In this document: positions 34,772-43,214 of the stretch, piece by piece
How positions within the stretch are numbered: position 1 is the first letter of the stretch
Layout: every line of letters begins with the position of its first letter
Source: CALAED01 sp937891035
GTDB lineage: Bacteria > Actinomycetota > Actinomycetes > Streptosporangiales > Streptosporangiaceae
Length of the DNA stretch: 44,189 nucleotides
Assembly: GCA_035642125.1 (NCBI GenBank)
Contig: DASQSZ010000429.1
Location: 1 to 44,189 of the forward strand
Direction: 5' to 3'
Translations under genes and position numbers: made by a program
The notes under the pieces: model-generated
Told to the model about the DNA's origin: nothing
The model's input: only the letters and a program-made list of their open reading frames with translations
Database searches by the model: none

Positions 34772-36388
34772 TCAGTAGGCATCAGCCGGAACGTAGGCCC
34801 CCCAAACATCGCGGAGGGCATTGCAGACTTCGCCGACGGTGGCGCGGCGGCGAAGCGCCTCCCTCAATGGATACAGCACGTTTCCGTCGCCGGCGCCGAG
34901 CGCGCCGGCCGCGGCCTGCGCACCGGTCTTTTCGGCCGCCCTGCGCAGATCGTCGAGGCGGCGGCTAACCTCGTTGCCATCGCGCCGCCTGCGCAGTTCG
35001 GCGAGCCGCGCCGCCTGTGCCGCCTCGATCGCGGGATCCACGCGCAGCGGGTCGTAGATCTCATCGCCGTCAATCCGGAACTTGTTGACGCCGACCACGA
35101 CCCGGTCGCCCGCGTCGATCTCTTTGGCGACCTCGTACGCGGCGCGCTCGATCTCGGCCTTTTGGTAGCCCCGTTCGATCGCCGCCACCGCCCCGCCAAG
35201 CTCCTCGATCCGCGCCATCTGCTCGACCGCGGCCGCCTCGACGTCAGAGGTCATGGACTCGATCGCGTACGAGCCGGCGAACGGATCAACCGTCGTGGTG
35301 AGGTCGGTCTCGTGCGCGAGCACCTGCTGGGTGCGCACCGCCAGCCGGGCGGCCTTCTCCGTGGGCAGCGCGATCGCCTCGTCGTAGGAGTTCGTGTGCA
35401 GCGACTGAGTGCCGCCGAGCACCGCGGCGAGCGCCTGCACCGCGACCCGCACCATGTTGACCTCAGGCTGTTGGGCGGTGAGCTGCACCCCGGCGGTCTG
35501 GGTGTGGAAGCGCAGCATCTGCGCCTTCGGGTTGGTCGCGCCGAACTCCTCGCGCATGATCCTGGCCCAGATCCGGCGGGCGGCCCGGAACTTCGCGACC
35601 TCCTCGAGCAGCGTCGTCCGGGCCACGAAGAAGAACGAAAGCCGCGGCCCGAACCGATCGACGTCGAGCCCGGAGGCCACAGCCGCGCGGACGTACTCCT
35701 TGGCGTTGGCGAGGGTGAAGGCGATCTCCTGGACCGGGGTCGCCCCCGCCTCGGCCATGTGATAGCCCGAGATGGAGATCGTGTTCCACCGGGGGATCTC
35801 GGCCTGGCAGTAGGCGAAGGTGTCGGAGACCAGCCGCAGCGACGGCTTGGGCGGGAAGATGTACGTGCCGCGGGCGATGTACTCCTTGAGGATGTCGTTT
35901 TGGATCGTCCCGGTCAGCGCCGGGCCCGGCACGCCCTGCTCGTCGGCGACCAGTTGGTAGAGCAACAGCAGCACCGCCGCCGGCGCGTTGATCGTCATCG
36001 ACGTGGACACCTTGTCGAGCGGGATGCCGTCGAACAGCAGCCGCATGTCCTCGACCGAGTCGATCGCCACCCCGACCTTGCCGACCTCGCCGTGCGCGAT
36101 CTCCGCGTCGGAGTCGTGCCCCATCTGGGTGGGCAGGTCGAAGGCCACCGACAGGCCAGTCGTGCCGGCCTCGATCAGCTGGTGGTAGCGCCGGTTGGAC
36201 TCGGTGGCCGAGGCGAACCCCGCGTACTGGCGCATGGTCCACGGCCGCGAGGTGTACATCGTGGGATAAACACCGCGTGTGAACGGATAGGCTCCAGGGG
36301 CGCCGAGATGCGCATCAGGGTCGAAACCCTCCATCGCGGACGGCCCGTATACCGGCTCGATCGGCAAACCCGACTCCGACGTGCTCAT
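34772..36388 (-). CDS. mutA: Methylmalonyl-CoA mutase, catalytic subunit without B12 domain
   Basis: A 538-residue acyl-CoA mutase TIM-barrel protein. TRGVYPTMYTSRPWTMRQYAG starts the barrel (shown in part: YPTMYTSRPWTMRQYAGF). The Tyr in PTMYTS and the Arg in YIARGTYIFPP correspond to the residues that select methylmalonyl-CoA; isobutyryl-CoA mutases have Phe and Gln there. The C-terminal cobalamin domain of the roughly 730-residue enzymes is missing, so a separate B12-binding subunit must exist outside this window. ATG 36388 has GAGGGA about nine bases upstream, a sequence supplied by a dispersed repeat; a longer start at 36409 is possible. The ATG overlaps a 20-codon mini-ORF. Confidence 0.88.
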   Translation of the reverse strand: MSTSESGLPIEPVYGPSAMEGFDPDAHLGAPGAYPFTRGVYPTMYTSRPWTMRQYAGFASATESNRRYHQLIEAGTTGLSVAFDLPTQMGHDSDAEIAHGEVGKVGVAIDSVEDMRLLFDGIPLDKVSTSMTINAPAAVLLLLYQLVADEQGVPGPALTGTIQNDILKEYIARGTYIFPPKPSLRLVSDTFAYCQAEIPRWNTISISGYHMAEAGATPVQEIAFTLANAKEYVRAAVASGLDVDRFGPRLSFFFVARTTLLEEVAKFRAARRIWARIMREEFGATNPKAQMLRFHTQTAGVQLTAQQPEVNMVRVAVQALAAVLGGTQSLHTNSYDEAIALPTEKAARLAVRTQQVLAHETDLTTTVDPFAGSYAIESMTSDVEAAAVEQMARIEELGGAVAAIERGYQKAEIERAAYEVAKEIDAGDRVVVGVNKFRIDGDEIYDPLRVDPAIEAAQAARLAELRRRRDGNEVSRRLDDLRRAAEKTGAQAAAGALGAGDGNVLYPLREALRRRATVGEVCNALRDVWGAYVPADAY

Positions 36389-36447
36389 TCCGCTCGTCCC
36401 TCGCTCCATGAGCTCCTCAGCCCAGCAAGCGCCGCGCCCGTGCTCAT
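36385..36447 (-). CDS. 20-codon mini-ORF coupled to the mutase gene
   Basis: The frame starts MSTGAALAGL, with GAGG just before its ATG, and ends in TGA overlapping the mutase ATG. It carries the same repeat core as the mini-ORFs between the permease genes, but read in a different frame, so DNA rather than peptide is conserved. Confidence 0.4.
   Translation of the reverse strand: MSTGAALAGLRSSWSEGRAE
36393..36406 (-). repeat. Third copy of the dispersed repeat core
   Basis: CTCGTCCCTCGCTC is identical to the cores at 27808-27821 and 27909-27922. On the minus strand it reads GAGCGAGGGACGAG, which places a Shine-Dalgarno-like AGGGA before the mutase start. Confidence 0.75.
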
Positions 36448-36528
36448 CGCCTCGCGCCGCTCGGCGACTCGGCGCTTCCGCCCTTGTGTTCCTGTGGTCG
36501 ATCGTACGGCGAAGTACCTGGGTATTTA

Positions 36529-36550
36529 GAGGGTGACACCGGTCACCCTC
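36529..36550. promoter_or_regulatory. 22-bp palindrome between the mutase and carboxypeptidase genes
   Basis: GAGGGTGAC (36529-36537) and its reverse complement (36542-36550) flank ACCG. The GGTGA-N6-TCACC core resembles the BldD-box consensus as I recall it. It lies between divergent genes and could control either. Confidence 0.55.
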
Positions 36551-36660
36551 GAACAAGACGGCGCCGCATTTCGGACGACCTATGAGACGACCTATAAAAG
36601 GATGACACCGCTCACGACTCGGCTCTCGACCAAATCGGGTCTTCTACTCTTCTTGGGACC

Positions 36661-38055
36661 ATGGGAAATCTCCGCCGCGCCTCCGCGCTCGTCGCCGTGC
36701 CGTTGTGCGCGGCCTGCCTCTCACCCACCACCGCCGCACCTGCGGCCGCCGCACCCGCGCCTCCAGTCGCCGCACCCGCGCCTCCGGCCGCCGCGCCGCC
36801 CGAGCCCATCGGCGGGCCGCAGCTTGCCTCCCGGGGCGTCGTGGTGGACCGGCCGGCCGGGCTACGCCCGCCGAAGCTGCCCGGCGCCGGGGCGTACCTG
36901 ATCGCCGACGGCGACACCGGCGACGTGCTGGCCGCGCGGGACCCGCACGGGCGGTACCTGCCGGCCAGCACGCTCAAGGCGCTCACCGCGATCGCCCTGA
37001 TCCCCAAGCTCGACGCCGACGCGCTGGTCCGGCCAACGCGGCGCACGTGTGACGTCGAGGGCAGCAAGGTGGGCATGACCCCCAAGCTGAAGTACAAGGT
37101 GGCTGACCTGTTCCGGGCCACGCTCATGGTGTCGGGCAACGACGCGGCCGTCGCGCTCACCCAGGCGTACGGCGGGTACCGCCGCGCGCTCGACACGATG
37201 AACGCCGAGGCGCGGCGGCTACAGGCCAATGACACGCTGGCCGGCTCGCCGAACGGGCTCGACGTCGACCTTGGCCTGTCGGTCAAAACGCAACGCACCT
37301 CCGCCTACGACCTGGCGTTGATCATGCGCCAGGGCCTGCGACTGCCGGACTTTCGTGACTACGTGGGGACGGTCAACGCCAGATGGCCGGCGCCGCCGAC
37401 CAAGAAGCAGCGCAAGCAGGGCAAAAAGATCGGCGGCTATCCGATCTACTCACATGACCGGCTGCTGCCGGGCCAGGTGTACGCCTACCCGGGCATGATC
37501 GGCGGCAAGAACGGCTACACCAACGCCGCACGGCAGACCTTCGTCGGCGCCGCCCGGCGCGGCGGGCACACGATCATCATCTCGCTCATGCGCTCGCCGA
37601 CGCTGTGGACGTACGCCACTCGGCTGCTCGACTGGGGGTTCAAGGCCAGGGGCGAGGTGAGGCCGGTGGGCCGGCTGGTCGACCCGATGGACGCCCGTAC
37701 GCAGCAGCGGCCGGAGCGTCCCAGCGGCGGCACGGCCGGCCCGCTCGCCCCGCCGACATCGGGCGACGACTCCGGGATCGACTGGGGGCTCCCGCTGGCC
37801 GGCGCCGGCGTCGCCGCGGTCGTCGCCGGCGCCCTCGCCGTGACCGTCCGGCGTAGGCGGCGGGCGGTCGGCGACGGGCCGCCGGTGGTGTGGGAGATGG
37901 CGACCGGGAACGTCAACCTTGCGGAACCGACGAGCCGGTACCCGCGCCCCGCGCCGGACGGGACCGATCGGGACGATCACGCCGGTCAGGCCGGTCAGGC
38001 CGGTCAGGCCGGTCAGACCGACCGGCACGATCGGGACGAACCGCGAGGTCCTTAG
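36661..38055 (+). CDS. D-Ala-D-Ala carboxypeptidase (S11), membrane-anchored
   Basis: A 464-residue penicillin-binding protein of the DacA/DacC type: signal sequence (about 1-26), an Ala/Pro-rich linker, then the S11 fold with ASTLK (SxxK nucleophile), SGN and KNG (GGKNGYT) in place of the usual KTG. A membrane helix (about 380-400) and a charged tail follow. It trims the terminal D-Ala of peptidoglycan peptides outside the membrane. The tail contains four AGQ repeats encoded by a 9-bp tandem repeat, and its last 143 bases overlap the convergent YihY gene antiparallel. A direct repeat ACGACCTAT (12-bp spacing) lies upstream near 36577-36597. Confidence 0.9.
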   Translation: MGNLRRASALVAVPLCAACLSPTTAAPAAAAPAPPVAAPAPPAAAPPEPIGGPQLASRGVVVDRPAGLRPPKLPGAGAYLIADGDTGDVLAARDPHGRYLPASTLKALTAIALIPKLDADALVRPTRRTCDVEGSKVGMTPKLKYKVADLFRATLMVSGNDAAVALTQAYGGYRRALDTMNAEARRLQANDTLAGSPNGLDVDLGLSVKTQRTSAYDLALIMRQGLRLPDFRDYVGTVNARWPAPPTKKQRKQGKKIGGYPIYSHDRLLPGQVYAYPGMIGGKNGYTNAARQTFVGAARRGGHTIIISLMRSPTLWTYATRLLDWGFKARGEVRPVGRLVDPMDARTQQRPERPSGGTAGPLAPPTSGDDSGIDWGLPLAGAGVAAVVAGALAVTVRRRRRAVGDGPPVVWEMATGNVNLAEPTSRYPRPAPDGTDRDDHAGQAGQAGQAGQTDRHDRDEPRGP

Positions 38056-39001
38056 GATCCACGCCGGCGACCGTACCCGTCGTCATCTCGGCGTCGGCGC
38101 TGAGTACCGCCCGCCGGGTGGCCGTCCAGGCGGCGCTGAAGAGGAAGAAGCGCGACACGATGTCGATCCACACCAGCAGCCCGACCACCACGGCGAACGA
38201 GGCGTACACCGGGTTGCGCGTGGTGAAACCGATCAGCAGCGTCGCGATCAGCTTGAGCGTCTCGAAGCCCACCGCGCCGAACAGCGCGCCCCGGATGAGC
38301 CGCCGCCACGACGCCCGGGTCCCCGAGATCCGGGAGAACACCACCAAGAACACCACGGCGTCGAAGGTCATCGCGACGGCGATCGACAGCACCCACAGCG
38401 CGGTGCCCATCCCGATGATGTCGGCGAGCCCGAAAAACTCCAGCACGGCATGCGTGGCGTGGATCGCGGTCCCGGAGACCACCGCCGACAAGATCATCAT
38501 CGTACCGAGGAAGACCAGCAACCCCACGTCCGCCAGCTTCTTGACGAAGAAGTTGCCGCTGCGCGGGTCGACTCCCCAGATCTCCCGCATCGATTCCCTG
38601 GCCGCGCCCACCCAGCCGAGCCCGGTGATCAGCAGGCCGACCAGGCCGATGGTGCCCGCGGCCGCCTTGGTCTGCGCGATCTGCTCGATGGGCAGTCGTT
38701 CGGCGAGCCCGGGGAGCACCGAGTTGATCGCCTCGACGAGGTAGGCACGCGCCGTGTCGCTGACCCCCACCAGGTAGCCGAGCAGCGCGTATGCCAGCGA
38801 GAGCAGCGGGAAGAACGACAAGAACCCGAAGTACGTCATGCCGGCGGCCAGCCGGTCGCCGCGCCGGTCTTGATAGCGCTGATAGGCCCGGGCAAGGTGA
38901 TCGAACCAGGACCAGCGTCGCCGGGCCGCGCGCAACACTCCGGATACGCGCGCCTGAGCGGCCGTGAAAATGCGCTGCGCCCGGTGGACCAGGCCGATCA
39001 T
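37913..39001 (-). CDS. YihY/BrkB-family inner membrane protein
   Basis: A 362-residue membrane protein with about six helices (residues about 50-310). The DRLAAGMTYFGFLSFFPLLSL segment (shown in part: GMTYFGFLSFFPLL) and GLGWVGAARESMREIWG are conserved in the family once called ribonuclease BN, now regarded as a membrane protein of unclear function. The C-terminal 35 residues are an Arg/Asp/Pro repeat (RPD units) arising from the same 9-bp repeat that encodes the tail of the opposite gene. Confidence 0.85.
   Translation of the reverse strand: MIGLVHRAQRIFTAAQARVSGVLRAARRRWSWFDHLARAYQRYQDRRGDRLAAGMTYFGFLSFFPLLSLAYALLGYLVGVSDTARAYLVEAINSVLPGLAERLPIEQIAQTKAAAGTIGLVGLLITGLGWVGAARESMREIWGVDPRSGNFFVKKLADVGLLVFLGTMMILSAVVSGTAIHATHAVLEFFGLADIIGMGTALWVLSIAVAMTFDAVVFLVVFSRISGTRASWRRLIRGALFGAVGFETLKLIATLLIGFTTRNPVYASFAVVVGLLVWIDIVSRFFLFSAAWTATRRAVLSADAEMTTGTVAGVDPKDLAVRPDRAGRSDRPDRPDRPDRRDRPDRSRPARGAGTGSSVPQG
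37981..38016. repeat. Four perfect 9-bp repeats GCCGGTCAG
   Basis: They are in frame for both genes that cross here: Ala-Gly-Gln on the plus strand and Arg-Pro-Asp on the minus strand. The length, a multiple of three, lets copy number change without breaking either frame. Confidence 0.9.
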
Positions 39002-39070
39002 GTGACGATCCGTACCCGCTCGATTCCCCTCGATGCGGAATCCGCGGCAGCGCGTCGGCCGAGCCGCGTC

Positions 39071-39120
39071 AGGTCTCGTCAGGCATCGTCAGGTGGCTTC
39101 AGGTGGCTTCAGGTGGCTTC
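39071..39120 (-). repeat. Five 10-bp tandem repeats upstream of the YihY gene
   Basis: AGGTCTCGTC and AGGCATCGTC are followed by three perfect AGGTGGCTTC units in 10-bp register. The array begins at the stop codon of the RNA ligase-like gene and lies in the 117-bp gap before the YihY start. This is the third 10-bp-period array in the window. Confidence 0.7.
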
Positions 39121-39649
39121 ATTGGGTGCCGCCCGCGCCGAACGGAAAGGTCAGCTGCGGCCGCCACACCCCGTCGCCTCCGTGTTCGTACAGCGAGAAG
39201 CCAGAAACCGAAAAGCGCGCGTCGTAGTCGGCCAGCTCTTTGAACGCCCGGTCGAGGACCTCGGCGGGCAGGTGATGGGCCACGGTCACATGCGGGTGGT
39301 AAGGAAACTCAAGCTCGCGCGCCAGTGGCCCGGAGCGCACCCGGCGCTCGACCTCCTCGCAGGCGCCGATGCCGTCCGCGAGCGCGACGAAGACGACGGG
39401 AGAGACCGGGCGGAACGTGGCGGTGCCGCGCAGCCGCACCGGGTATGGCCGGGCCACCGCCGCGACCGCCCGCAGGTGTTCTTCGATCGCCCCGAAACCC
39501 GCGCCGGCCACCGGGGTCGGCGGCAGCAATGTGATGTGGGTCGGGATCGACGCGGCCATCGGGTCGCCGAAAGACTCCCGCCATCGTTGCAGCTCGGCGC
39601 CATACGGATCGGGAATGGGGATGGCCACCCCGATCACGCGGTCAGCCAC
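39119..39649 (-). CDS. 2'-5' RNA ligase-like (2H phosphoesterase) protein
   Basis: A 176-residue protein with the two HxT/S-type motifs of the 2H superfamily, HITLLPP (about residue 37) and HVTVAHH (about 118). Members hydrolyse 2',3'-cyclic phosphates or act on tRNA-derived ends. The GTG start at 39649 overlaps the trpS stop by 8 bp and matches the usual N-terminus (IGVAIPIPDPYGAEL); a GTG at 39673 is less likely. The linkage to trpS suggests an RNA-related role, but the substrate is unknown. Confidence 0.82.
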   Translation of the reverse strand: MADRVIGVAIPIPDPYGAELQRWRESFGDPMAASIPTHITLLPPTPVAGAGFGAIEEHLRAVAAVARPYPVRLRGTATFRPVSPVVFVALADGIGACEEVERRVRSGPLARELEFPYHPHVTVAHHLPAEVLDRAFKELADYDARFSVSGFSLYEHGGDGVWRPQLTFPFGAGGTQ

Positions 39650-40673
39650 GGCCAACGAAGCCCACCCGATCACGCACGATCGCCATGGTGCGCGTCGCGA
39701 CCGCGCTCGCCCGCTCGGCGCCTTGGCCGAGGATCCGGTCGAGCTGGTCGTCGTCGGCCAGGAGCTTTTCCGTCCGCTCGCGGATCGGGGTCAGCGTGTC
39801 GACGATCAGCTGGGCGAGATCCTTTTTGAACTGCCCATACCCGGTGCCGGCGTAGCGGCGCTCCAGGTCTTCGATCGGCTCGCCGGCGAGCGCGGAAAAG
39901 ATCCGCAGCAGGTTGGTGACGCCCGGCTTGTTCTGCTCGTCTGCCGTGACCTCGGTGCCGGTGTCGGTGATCGCCCGCATGATCTTCCTGCGCGCGACGC
40001 CGGGCTCGTCGAGCACGTCGATGATGCCCTGCGGAGTCGAGGAGGACTTGCTCATCTTCGCCGTCGGCTCCTGCAGATCGGTGATCTTCGCGGTCGCCTT
40101 CGGGATGTGGGCATCCGGCAGGACGAACGTTTCGCCGTACCGATGGTTGAACCGCTGCGCGAGCGTACGGCTCAGCTCCAGGTGCTGGCGCTGGTCCTCG
40201 CCGACGGGCACCAGCAGCTCGCCGGCGCCGGGCGGCGGCGAGTACAGCAGGATGTCGGCCGCCTGCAGGATCGGATACGTGAACAGCCCGACGCTCGCGG
40301 CGGCCGTCCCCTGCTTGGCCGACTTGTCCTTGAACTGGGTCATCCGGTTGGCCTCGCCGAACCCGGTCAGGCAGCCGAGCACCCAGGCCAGCTCGGCGTG
40401 CTCGGGCACATGGCTCTGTACGAACAAGGCGCTCCGCGCCGGGTCGACCCCCATCGCGACCAGTTGGGCGGCGGCGCGCCTGCTCCGGCGGCGCAGGTCG
40501 GTGGGCTCGGTCGGAACGGTGATCGCGTGCAGGTCGACGACGCAGTAGAACGTCTCGTAGCTGTCTTGCAGCGCCACCCACTGGCGCAGCGCACCCAGGT
40601 AGTTGCCGAGGTGGAAGGAGTCCGCGGTGGGCTGGATGCCGGACAGGACCCGCCGGGTGGCTGCTTGGGACAT
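39642..40673 (-). CDS. trpS: Tryptophanyl-tRNA synthetase
   Basis: A 343-residue class Ic synthetase of normal length. The HIGH-type motif is FHLGN (residues 20-24), and KMSKS is intact at 206-210. GEDQRQHLELSR and the LTGFGEANRMTQFK segment are characteristic of bacterial TrpRS. The ATG is 20 bp from the stop of the CNNM-type gene, and the ribosome site is weak (GAGAGA). There is no fused domain. Confidence 0.96.
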   Translation of the reverse strand: MSQAATRRVLSGIQPTADSFHLGNYLGALRQWVALQDSYETFYCVVDLHAITVPTEPTDLRRRSRRAAAQLVAMGVDPARSALFVQSHVPEHAELAWVLGCLTGFGEANRMTQFKDKSAKQGTAAASVGLFTYPILQAADILLYSPPPGAGELLVPVGEDQRQHLELSRTLAQRFNHRYGETFVLPDAHIPKATAKITDLQEPTAKMSKSSSTPQGIIDVLDEPGVARRKIMRAITDTGTEVTADEQNKPGVTNLLRIFSALAGEPIEDLERRYAGTGYGQFKKDLAQLIVDTLTPIRERTEKLLADDDQLDRILGQGAERASAVATRTMAIVRDRVGFVGRG

Positions 40674-40693
40674 GAATCCATTCTCTCTCAGGG

Positions 40694-42055
40694 TCAGCTG
40701 TCTCTCGTGCTTTCTTCCTCTGGTGTGACGCCGTCCGGTGAGGGTGCGTTCGGCGCGCCGTGCGCACCGGAGGCCACCGGCGCCAGCGGCGTGACCCGGA
40801 TCCGGGAGATGCGCCGGCCGTCCATCGCGGTCACGGTGAGGCGGTGACCGGCGACCTCCACGGCCTCCCCCTGCGCGGGTATGCGCCCGAGAACGGCGAT
40901 GAAACAGCCCGCGACCGTCTCGTACGGTCCTTCGGGCAACTCGATTCCGGTCTCGGCGGCGAAACCGTCCAGATTGAGCAGGCCGTCGACCTCGACGACG
41001 CCGCCGTGCAGCCGACGGGCCTGGGCGTCCTCGACATCATATTCGTCCCTGATGTCGCCGATCAGTTCCTCGACGAGGTCCTCCAGGGTCACGATGCCGG
41101 CGGTGCCGCCGTACTCGTCGATCACGATGGCGAGGTGGTGGCCCTCGTTGCGCATCTCCGACAGCACGGACAGCACGCTTCTGGAGGTGGGGAGGAACTT
41201 CACCGGCCGGAGGAACTCCGAGATCGGCAGCGACCATTCCGCGCGCTGCGGATCGAGCAGGTCGCGGACATGGACGAAGCCGATGACCTCATCGTGTGAG
41301 TCCCGAAAGACCGGAAAACGCGAGTGCGGGCTGCCGGCGGCGATCTCGGCGGCTTTGAACAAGGGGGTCGACGCGTCGAGGAACTGCACCTCGGTGCGCG
41401 GCACGAGCACCTCGCGCAGCTGCCTGGCACCCGCGGCGAAGACCTCCTCGATCAACGCACGTTCATCGTGGGTGATCTCCTCGTGCCCGGCGACGAGAGC
41501 GCGCAGCTCCTCCGCGCTGATCGCCTCGCGGCCGGCGTGCGGGTCGGCGCCGGACAGCCGTACGACCACGTTCGTCGAGACCGACAGCAGCCAGATCACC
41601 GGGCGGGACAGCACAGCGAGCCGGTCGAGAAACGGGGCGACAAGCAGCGACAGGCCTTCGGCCCGCTGCAGCGCGATCCTTTTGGGCGCGAGCTCGCCGA
41701 GGACAAGCGAGACATACGAGATCGCGAGCGTGATGCCGACGAGCGCGAGCGCCTTCGCCAGCCCCTCGGACAGCCCGAGCCCGACCAGCACGGGTGTCGC
41801 CGCGTCCGCGAGGGTGGCGGCCCCGAACGCCGCGGAAAGGAAGCCGGCGAGCGTCACACCGATCTGCACGGCGGACAGGAAGCGATTGGGATCGTCGGCC
41901 AGTTTTGCCACGCGGGCCCCGCGTTTGCCCCGCGTCGCCAGCTTGTGGACCTGGCTGTCGCGCAGCGAGACCAGGGCGATCTCGGCCGCGGCGAAAAAGC
42001 CCCCGATGAGGATGAAGACGAGGACCAGCGCTACGTTCTGCAAGATACCGCTCAT
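40694..42055 (-). CDS. CNNM/CBS-domain membrane protein (CorC/HlyC family)
   Basis: A 453-residue protein with an N-terminal CNNM (DUF21) domain of three to four membrane helices (about 1-190), two CBS domains (about 215-335; VLVPRTEV and AIVIDEYGGTAGIVTLEDL) and a C-terminal CorC_HlyC domain (about 350-430). Such proteins bind adenine nucleotides and are linked to magnesium or cobalt efflux. AGGAGG six bases before the ATG gives a strong start. It is first of a likely transcript with trpS and the RNA ligase-like gene, divergent from galE. Confidence 0.9.
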   Translation of the reverse strand: MSGILQNVALVLVFILIGGFFAAAEIALVSLRDSQVHKLATRGKRGARVAKLADDPNRFLSAVQIGVTLAGFLSAAFGAATLADAATPVLVGLGLSEGLAKALALVGITLAISYVSLVLGELAPKRIALQRAEGLSLLVAPFLDRLAVLSRPVIWLLSVSTNVVVRLSGADPHAGREAISAEELRALVAGHEEITHDERALIEEVFAAGARQLREVLVPRTEVQFLDASTPLFKAAEIAAGSPHSRFPVFRDSHDEVIGFVHVRDLLDPQRAEWSLPISEFLRPVKFLPTSRSVLSVLSEMRNEGHHLAIVIDEYGGTAGIVTLEDLVEELIGDIRDEYDVEDAQARRLHGGVVEVDGLLNLDGFAAETGIELPEGPYETVAGCFIAVLGRIPAQGEAVEVAGHRLTVTAMDGRRISRIRVTPLAPVASGAHGAPNAPSPDGVTPEEESTRDS

Positions 42056-42245
42056 GATCCACCTCCTGGCTGATCATCGGAGGTGGAGGATGATCTATGA
42101 CTAGGGTCGTCCATTTCCCAGCTGGTCGTCAAAGGCGGGATCGCTCTTGGAGCGGTCGTTGAAAGGTCAGATTACCTGGTACTAGAGGCGCTGACTCGCC
42201 GCGCGAGCCGTTACGCTTCGGAGGTCGATCGGAGGGAGAACGCAA

Positions 42246-43214
42246 GTGAGGCTGCTCGTCACCGGGGGGGCCGGCTACATCGGCAGTGTGGTCACGGCGC
42301 AGTTGCTGGACGCCGGCCACGAGACGGTGGTGCTGGACGACTGCTCGAAGGGGCACTCCGAGTCGGTGCCGCCGGGGGCCAGGTTCGTGCGGGGGACGCT
42401 GCGCGAGATGGCCGAACCGGTGCTGGCGGAGGGCGGCTTCGACGGGGTCGTTCATCTCGCCGCCAAATCGCTGGTCGGTGAGTCCGTCCAGCGGCCGGGG
42501 CTTTACTTCTCCGAGAACCTCGGCGGCACGCTGGCGCTGCTTGAGGCCATGCGGCGCACGGGCGTGGCCCGCATCGTCTTCTCCTCGACCGCGGCCACGT
42601 ACGGTGAGCCGGCCGGGGTGCCGATCGTCGAGACCGACCCCACCCTGCCCACCAACCCGTACGGCATGTCCAAGCTGGCCGTCGACACGGCGCTGACCGA
42701 GCACGCCCGGCTGCACGGCGTCGGCGCGGTGAGCCTGCGCTACTTCAACGTCGCCGGCGCCCATCGGGGGTACGGCGAGCGGCACGACCCGGAGACGCAC
42801 CTGATCCCGAACGTGCTGGCCGTCGCGGCCGGGGCCAAGGAGTCGGTGAGCGTCTTCGGCACCGACTATCCGACGCCCGACGGCACCTGCGTGCGCGACT
42901 ACATCCACGTGGCCGACCTGGCCGGGGCGCACCTGCTCGCGCTCGGCGCCTGCACGCCTGGTTCGCATGCCATCTACAACCTCGGCAACGGCAGCGGCTA
43001 CTCCGTGCGCGAGGTCATCGAGGTCTGCCGCCGGGTGACCGGACATCCCATCCCGGTGGTGACCGGACCGCGGCGGGCCGGCGACCCGGCGGTGCTGGTC
43101 GCGTCGGCGGCCAAGATCCAGGCGGAGCTGGGGTGGAAGGCCGAGCGCGACTTGTCCGCCATGGTCACCGACGCGTGGGCCTTCATGTCCGGCGGTGCCG
43201 GTGCCGGGGCATGA
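42246..43214 (+). CDS. galE: UDP-glucose 4-epimerase
   Basis: A 322-residue extended short-chain dehydrogenase: GGAGYIGS (NAD loop), a Ser/Thr in SSTAATYG, catalytic Tyr-x3-Lys in NPYGMSK, LRYFNVAGA, and CVRDYIHVADLA before the C-terminal sugar-binding part. It interconverts UDP-glucose and UDP-galactose. The GTG start has GGAGGGAGA upstream. It overlaps galK (ATGA), so a Leloir pair is co-translated. Confidence 0.93.
   Translation: MRLLVTGGAGYIGSVVTAQLLDAGHETVVLDDCSKGHSESVPPGARFVRGTLREMAEPVLAEGGFDGVVHLAAKSLVGESVQRPGLYFSENLGGTLALLEAMRRTGVARIVFSSTAATYGEPAGVPIVETDPTLPTNPYGMSKLAVDTALTEHARLHGVGAVSLRYFNVAGAHRGYGERHDPETHLIPNVLAVAAGAKESVSVFGTDYPTPDGTCVRDYIHVADLAGAHLLALGACTPGSHAIYNLGNGSGYSVREVIEVCRRVTGHPIPVVTGPRRAGDPAVLVASAAKIQAELGWKAERDLSAMVTDAWAFMSGGAGAGA

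Noticed and set aside
36533..36901. A 122-codon frame overlapping the carboxypeptidase start, beginning near AAAAGG-ATG
   Set aside because: It runs out of frame through a clear signal sequence and linker of a known enzyme and is Pro/Arg-rich shadow.
37981..38016. The 9-bp array as a CRISPR or iteron origin
   Set aside because: It is coding in both directions, has no spacers, and no replication gene is close.
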